Shown here: positions 58,830 through 64,000 of the stretch, one piece after another | Layout: the number at the start of each line of letters is the position of its first letter | How positions within the stretch are numbered: the stretch's first letter is position 1 | From: Fasciola hepatica | Lineage: Eukaryota; Platyhelminthes; Trematoda; Plagiorchiida; Fasciolidae | NCBI GenBank assembly: GCA_948099385.1 | Contig: CANUEZ040000113.1 | Span: 9,560,501-9,624,500 of the forward strand | Length of the DNA stretch: 64,000 nt | Reading direction: 5' to 3' | Made by a program: the position numbers and the translations under genes | The notes under the pieces: model-generated | What the model saw: only the letters and a program-made list of their open reading frames with translations | What the model was told of the DNA's origin: nothing | The model's database searches: none

Positions 58830-60860
58830 CACATGAGCTAGGATCTACGACGAACAGTAATGTAGATGAGCATTGGGCTCACATCAAACAGGCGATGCAC
58901 GTGGCAGCAGGTTTCGCCTGTGGTCCTCGATCCGTTGTCCATCAAAGACACGGTATCTCGCAAGAGTCGCTGAGTATAATGGAGCAAAAGCGTCAGCTCT
59001 CGAATCGTAAGGAGATGAATAAGATGCGGAGAAAGCTGCAAAGGCAAGTTACGAAAAGCCTTAAGAAGGATCGCAAAAATTGTTGGGTTAAGGTAGCCGA
59101 AGAAACGTAAAAAGCAGCTGCTTCAGGTAACAGTCAAAGACTATCCAAACTTATTCGTGACACCGGTGGACGGCGCATCCAGCTCAGTGAACCGATTTGC
59201 AATAGAAATGGAGAACCCATCCATAGCAAACAGCAGAAGCCTGACCATTGGGCCGAATACTTTAGCTGGCCGCACGCTAGTGTAGTTACTCCCGTGTCAA
59301 CAACTGCGACTCCTTGTGTGGTATCACTTGAGCCCCCATCGGAAGTAGAAGTAAAATCATGCATTCGATTACTAAGGCGGGGGAAAGCGGCAGGTCCCGA
59401 CGAACTTCCTCCAGTTCTTTTCAAACTGGGTGGGAATGCTTTGATAAAATCACTTACCGCTTTGCTGTGTGACATTTGGGACGCGGAGCGTATTCTGTTA
59501 ATAAGGAGCGAGTCATTGATTGCTCTTCAGGAAGGGAATACGCAATGACTGTAGTAATCATCGTGGATTGGCTTAATTCCGGTAGTCACCAAAGTATTAG
59601 CCTCAATTCTACTGCACCGTCTTACACCGGCTCGCGAGAGGAATGTCCGCGAGCAGCAGGCTGGATTCCGCTCAGGTCGAGGATGCATCGACCAGATTTT
59701 TACTCTTCGCCAACTACTTGTAACGCGTCACACGCATCGCCGACCGACAATAATGGTTTCCTTGGACTTGAAAGATGCCTTCGATTCAGTTGATCGAGCA
59801 GCGCTTTTCAGTACTCTTCATCGAAGAGGTATGCCCCAGAAGTTCGTTAACCTACTGAGATCATTGTATTCTGATACTACTGGCCGCGTTAGAGTTTACG
59901 GTAAACCATCTGGTCGGTTCGAAACGACCAGTGGTGTTCGACCGGGATGTCCTGTGTCTCCATTCCTGTTCAACTTCATCATGGACGAAATAATGGAGAG
60001 TGTACTGCAAAATCTTCAGGATGTGGGCGTCGAACTGGGAAGTAGTGAAAAGCCATGTGACCTAGATTACGCGGACGACGTTGTCTGCTTGTTCGAATGC
60101 ATGGAACATGCTCAACGTGCACCGGATAGACTCTCAAGAGCTGTAGCTCCATTCGGCATGCGCTTTGCACCTTCAAAGTGTAAAGTGATGTTACAAGACT
60201 GGACGTCAACGATTCCGAGCATGGTGCTCAGTGGGGAGGTGCTGTCAGTTGTCGACCACTTCACCTGCCTCGGCAGCAGCGTGACGACGGATGGGAACAC
60301 AGTAGTAGAGGTAAGCACGCGTATATCCAAAGCTCAAGCGGCGTACGCCGCATTGAAGCACTTGTTGCACCGACCTGATATTTCACTGAAGTTGAAAGGT
60401 CGTGTATACTGTACCACAGTGTGTTCGGTTTTGTTGAATGGTTGCGAGACTTGGAGTCTGTGCGCTGAAGACATTCGTCGTCTTGAGATTTTCGACCACT
60501 GATGTTTGCGTAGAATCGGTAAGATTGGTTGGAAGAGCCGAGAGAGCAATGCTGAGGTCAGAAACAGAGGACGCTTTGTCACAGCGTATCCAGCTTAGTA
60601 GACTTCGTTGGTTGGGGCACGTGTTACGCATAGCAAACACATCTACCATACCGTGTCCTATTCTCCGTTCCTCCTAGGGAGTGAAAGAGACTACGTGGAG
60701 GTCAACAAATGACGTGGCAACGAGGAATGAGAAAATGTACAGTGAACTTAGGAAGAGTAGGTGCCTCAAGTCTTCATGGTTGGAGTCCAAAAGATCCATC
60801 TACCAGTTGGCTGGAGACACTGAAAGATATGGCAGCGAACTGTGAACAGTAGCGATCATG
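58830..60860 (+). pseudogene. RTE-like ORF2, reverse transcriptase part
   Basis: In changing frames: VSLEPPSEVEVKSCI and RRGKAAGPDELPPVLFK (59312-59430), a badly broken stretch at 59480-59750, then an open block at 59753-60502 with MVSLDLKDAFDSVDRAAL, TTSGVRPGCPVSPFLFNFIM, DLDYADDVVCLFE (catalytic YADD), VVDHFTCLGSSV and LNGCETWSL. The C-terminal end (RWLGHVLRIANTS, then ETTWRSTNDVATRNEKM) reaches about 60860. Palm catalytic residues are intact in the open block; the fingers are broken. Confidence 0.8.
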
Positions 60861-61138
60861 TCATTTTCTGTTGAATCAGAATGGTTAGTCGATGTGCGTT
60901 TGTACAGTTAGATTGTGTATTCTGTGTGTTGGCTGTTAAGGCGTTTTTTCCTTTTTTCACCCGTGTAGGTCCACTCCCTCTCCATCTTGTGAGTTCATAC
61001 TTTCTAATTCAACGTGCAACATGGTGAGAAAGGCAGTGGTAAGTGGGGCTTGCCCTGCTGTTTAAGGCTGTTCGATGATGATGATTCACTCAGAAAGATG
61101 GTGTGGAATGTTGAGCAGCGCATTTTAAAGAACATTTC

Positions 61139-61205
61139 GGTGGTGGTCGAGTGGTTTAAAGGTTTTACCACCTTAGGGGTTAGAGGTTTGAATCCCACCT
61201 CCACC
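61139..61205 (+). other. tRNA-like sequence (SINE head or tRNA pseudogene)
   Basis: It contains an A-box-like TGGTCGAGTGG as in serine- and leucine-type tRNAs and a B-box-like GGTTTGAATCC (consensus GGTTCGAATCC, one change). GGTGGTG at the start can pair with CTCCACC at the end with one mismatch. The T stem and anticodon stem do not fold properly and it is only about 67 nt long, so an active tRNA is unlikely. It lies about 50 bases past the RTE 3' tail. Confidence 0.45.
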
Positions 61206-63241
61206 AGTCATTTCTGTTTCGGCAGCTTCGGATTTGCCGCGATGCCTTTCCTGAAACGTGTCATTTTTGTGTAATAAAGTAGGAAGTACACTATTTTTAT
61301 CAATAGTAATATTATTAACAATATTATTATAGTGCAGTAGGCCTCAGACCTGGTATCCGAGGGGCAGCCACAGCATTTCCGAGCGCTCTTTGTGGCTAGT
61401 TTAATCCGATATCCATTGTAACCGGTCGTGACGCGGCGCGTGGCCATTCGCCGCAGTTTGTGGCTCGTGCTATCAAAAAAGCAGAGTTGTGTTGCTCTGA
61501 CGAAGCACAACTATTCCTACATCAGCCAAGCAGCTTCTCTGGTAGGCTTATTGATTTTTTCTAATGCTCTTCCATTTGTATGTTGATCATAGTAGTTAGC
61601 TAAATTGCTCTGGTGTTTCATTGATTTAGCCAGCATCGCAGGGTTGACTTGGACGAGTGAGGGTATGCTGACAGGTGAATTATGAAGCGAAGTTACGGTC
61701 TGTGCCATTTGTTTACAGTCTGCAACGCGATTCGATAAGTACTTGTTGGTGGACAATGTTGTACAAGATCATCTTCGTAGATGCTGCTCGGCACGACCGC
61801 CCCTCGAATAACATACCGGAAACTGCTTTTTGGATGTCGAAAGCGCGCATCAGGGACAATTTGCTCGTTAAGCTCACCGTTCTTGCAGCCAGACTTCTAT
61901 CGAATCCCTAGTTGACTTATTCAAGTCGTACCTACTGGTGTTCCTGTCTTCTGTTATAAAGAGGATACCATTTCGCTGAATTCAGTTGATTCTGCCCTGC
62001 CTACTGTCGTGGTATTCATCTTTCGTCGCGTTGGTGGAGGAATGGACCACAGTCACGTCAGACTAAACGAATCTCTTAGAGCATGCTAAAACAGTTCTTT
62101 AGACGATCAGCTCCCAATCGAGTGAAATACCATTAATCTGATTTTTAGGAAATGCACCGCCGTCGAGTCCGTAGTCTTTAGGGGCAGGCAGTAGTTGTCA
62201 GTAACCTAATTCCGCCCCGGGAGCCTTCGCAGTTTTTGGAAGACAGACTGTCGACGGACAGGCAGTGCCGATAAGAGAGTTGATCTAACTTCATTGGTTC
62301 TTAGACAACTGGCATCTAAGAGTACCTGCACATTCCAGCAGGCACCGCCAATAAAGGTCTTTACTCCTACCTCTCATTATGTATATGTTATGTATATCTA
62401 CACTGGCGTGAGATCAAGCAAGGTGCCAACGCAGCAACAACAGTCACAAAATAGGGAAGGGAAATAGTATACAGTAGAACACAGTTACTGAGAAAGGGAA
62501 AATGTTTTTTTTTGTTTTCCACCGTACACTTTTTTGGTGTCTTTTTGGTCATTTTGTTTGTCGGGATGCCATTTTTGTGATAACGGGGCACGAGTGTGCG
62601 TCAGACAGACCGCACAGCATTCGTGCCACTGATTTCTGTTCTCAGCCATACCCCTCTCTAACCAACGCCAATCCTCGTCTCTTGGGCCCCAACCAAGGAG
62701 GCGGGAGGCGCCAACCAAAGCCAATGCCGGTGCTAGTTTCTTCATATATCTACATCAAGAAATAGCCTGACCGCCGCGTCGCTTCCAACATTGCCCAGCA
62801 CGTGCGAATAGAACACGGAAAGGTAGACAATAGGCTGGCATTCGTAAAACGGGCATCAGTGTCACGATTTATTGGTTATTCCGTGAAGTGACTTATTTCC
62901 GCTACTTGAAGTATTTCAGTGCATCACTTATCGCTGTCTTGGTGCTGTTCATGATTTTGTGTTAACAGTCGTTACGGCCGTGAACAGAATAATAGATATG
63001 GTTTGTGTTGCATGACGAGTGCTTTGTTGGTTGTGTACAAAGGGCAATAAAAAACATCGAGTAGTGCAGCTGTCGATAAACATCCACAGTGTAGTTTTTA
63101 CTGTCATATGACCATTCATCACGAGGTTTTCACCTGGGAAAACAGCCGTTTGGTCGTGATTGCAAAGCCAGTTGATGGTAAGTAAACATTTGCAGTGAGG
63201 CAGTGAGGCCTCGTAGCAGGTAGCGAGGCCGCAGGTTTTCA
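61206..63241. other. Unassigned sequence upstream of the Hop/STIP1-like gene
   Basis: No gene or repeat recognised. It presumably includes the upstream region of the downstream gene. No perfect heat-shock element was found by eye. Confidence 0.35.
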
Positions 63242-63249
63242 TATATAAA
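63242..63249 (+). promoter_or_regulatory. Candidate TATA box (TATATAAA)
   Basis: A perfect TATA-type octamer, 370 bases before the probable start codon and about 155 bases before a candidate splice donor. A transcription start near 63275 would follow. This is inference from spacing only. Confidence 0.35.
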
Positions 63250-63404
63250 ATGAACTCAACTAAAGGACGGATCTCAGTGAATAGAGGGACAAGGTGGGGT
63301 TGACAAGTAACACAAAAGAATAAATCCGAACCACCGTATGAACGGTCGTAAAAAAAGGTCGAGCAAAGACATCATGCGGCTCACTGGAAATTTCGAGCTC
63401 AGCC

Positions 63405-63612
63405 GTAAGTTATATCAGCCATACAGGCATTTTAACGTAAGCCTGCGGCAGACAATGTTTTCCAGTTTAACGCAACTTGAAATAAAAGCAGATGGATTCC
63501 CATCGTTTTGCTTGGTTTCATTATTCACTTCAGGTGCTCAATTGCTATTTAGATTGACTTACTTGCTACTTACCGCCGTGATGTCTTTGTTACTTCTATC
63601 CCTGTTTTTCAG
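63405..63612 (+). other. Candidate 5'-UTR intron (or trans-splice acceptor at 63612)
   Basis: GTAAGT, the ideal donor, starts at 63405, and a pyrimidine-rich stretch ending TTTTTCAG closes at 63612, six bases before the start codon. Joining the two would leave the upstream ATGs (63338 and 63374) out of frame with the TPR coding frame, so the first exon would be untranslated. Flatworms also add spliced leaders at such acceptors, which would equally fit a site so near the ATG. Confidence 0.45.
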
Positions 63613-63618
63613 CGCAAC

Positions 63619-64000
63619 ATGACCAATCCGGCTGCACTTGCGGAAAAAGATTTGGGTAATGCTGAGTATAAAAAGAAGAATTTCCAACAAGCTCTGATCC
63701 ATTATGATAAAGCAATTGAACTGGAACCCACATGTATGACTTACCTCACTAACAAAGCGGCGGTTTACTTTGAAATGGGCGAGTACGACAAATGTGTTGA
63801 ATTGTGCGAATATGCTGTGGAGGTTGGACGGGAAAATCGCGCGGCGTACGAAGCGGTTGCCAAAGCCTACACTCGTGCGGCTCGTTGCTATGAGAAGAAA
63901 GATGATCTAGTCAACGCAAAAAAGTATTTCGAGAAGTCGTTATCTGAATGCCGACAGCCGGAGATTGAAAAGAGGGTGCGAGAAATCACAAAAAAATTGA
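63619..64000 (+). CDS. STIP1: Hop/STIP1-type Hsp70-Hsp90 co-chaperone, N-terminal TPR domain (partial)
   Basis: A cytosolic adaptor that links Hsp70 and Hsp90 through TPR domains, each gripping the C-terminal EEVD peptide. The frame is open for 127 codons to the window end. It encodes three TPR motifs matching the second TPR domain (TPR2A, the Hsp90-binding one) of Hop: AEKDLGNAEYKKKNFQQALI, HYDKAIELEPTCMTYLTNKA, AVYFEMGEYDKCVELCEYAV and EVGRENRAAYEAVAKAY are Hop-like in order and spacing. Carboxylate-clamp candidates are K and N in repeat one (KDLGN), N of TNKAAVYF, and K and R in the third repeat (AKAYTRA). The start at 63619 is chosen because the TPR2A-type lead begins directly and a splice acceptor sits six bases upstream. 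The usual first TPR domain is then absent, as in nematode STI-1; alternatively it lies on upstream exons. The gene continues beyond the window. Confidence 0.85.
   Translation, partial: MTNPAALAEKDLGNAEYKKKNFQQALIHYDKAIELEPTCMTYLTNKAAVYFEMGEYDKCVELCEYAVEVGRENRAAYEAVAKAYTRAARCYEKKDDLVNAKKYFEKSLSECRQPEIEKRVREITKKL

Larger units (their letters stand above)
57852..61086 (+). mobile_element. RTE-like non-LTR retrotransposon, plus strand
   Basis: A single ORF2 (endonuclease plus reverse transcriptase, about 57852-60860), a short 3'-untranslated region and a (GAT)n tail at about 61073-61086. Short 3' ends with a simple trinucleotide tail and no separate ORF1 fit the RTE group. The first ATG in frame with the endonuclease (MVDTRND at 57852) is taken as the start. 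Several stops and frameshifts are present. Confidence 0.75.

Noticed and set aside
63338..63622. 94-codon frame just before the TPR gene
   Set aside because: It spans the candidate intron, and its frame does not match the TPR frame either directly or after splicing at GTAAGT and CAG.

Overview
The window is eukaryotic, repeat-dominated DNA. The best guess is a parasitic flatworm, probably a tapeworm with a large transposon-rich genome. That is an inference from the mix of CR1-like, RTE-like, BEL/Pao and Gypsy retroelements, the (TA)n tracts, and one host gene whose N-terminus lacks the first TPR domain. No bacterial, organellar or CRISPR features are present. Only one convincing host gene was found: the start of a Hop/STIP1-type Hsp70/Hsp90 co-chaperone at the right edge (63619 to the window end). 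It is preceded by a TATA box and by what looks like a 5'-UTR intron or trans-splice acceptor.

Layout. 1-5.5 kb: mostly unassigned, with a C2H2 zinc-finger remnant near 3.3 kb and a third partial copy of an unknown repeat at 4.7 kb. 5.6-11.3 kb: a nearly complete minus-strand CR1-like element (CR1-A). 11.75-12.73 kb: an unknown 986-bp unit, repeated about 99% identical at 36.17-37.16 kb. 16.1-18.4 kb: a decayed plus-strand CR1-like fragment (CR1-C). 18.4-34.4 kb: one old minus-strand BEL/Pao element (BEL-2), split by two plus-strand CR1-like insertions, CR1-B at about 18.8-26.1 kb and CR1-D at about 28.0-31.3 kb. 35.1-36.0 kb: a CR1-like ORF1 fragment (CR1-E). 38.6-43.3 kb: a decayed Gypsy element with two LTR-like ends (Gypsy-A). 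43.6-52.1 kb: a second Gypsy copy (Gypsy-B), whose gag is split by a complete BEL/Pao element (BEL-1, 45191-51721) with 378-bp LTRs and a perfect 5-bp target duplication CCTAA. 52.4-54.0 kb: another non-LTR reverse-transcriptase remnant (CR1-F). 57.06-61.09 kb: an RTE-like element whose 3' end is mirrored by a second, inverted 3' end. 61.14 kb: a tRNA-like (SINE-head-like) sequence.

The transposons form a readable insertion history: BEL-1 is younger than Gypsy-B, and CR1-B and CR1-D are younger than BEL-2. All retroelement coding regions carry stops or frameshifts; CR1-A is the least damaged. The most unusual signal is a 100-bp block, open on the minus strand and bounded by AG and GT, that is identical at three loci (4734, 12027 and 36451). 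At the 4.7-kb locus the flank is unrelated on one side and fades after about 35 bp on the other. It looks like an exon of an unrecognised, duplicated gene or a conserved part of an unknown element.

Family labels rest on motifs read by eye; no database search was possible.
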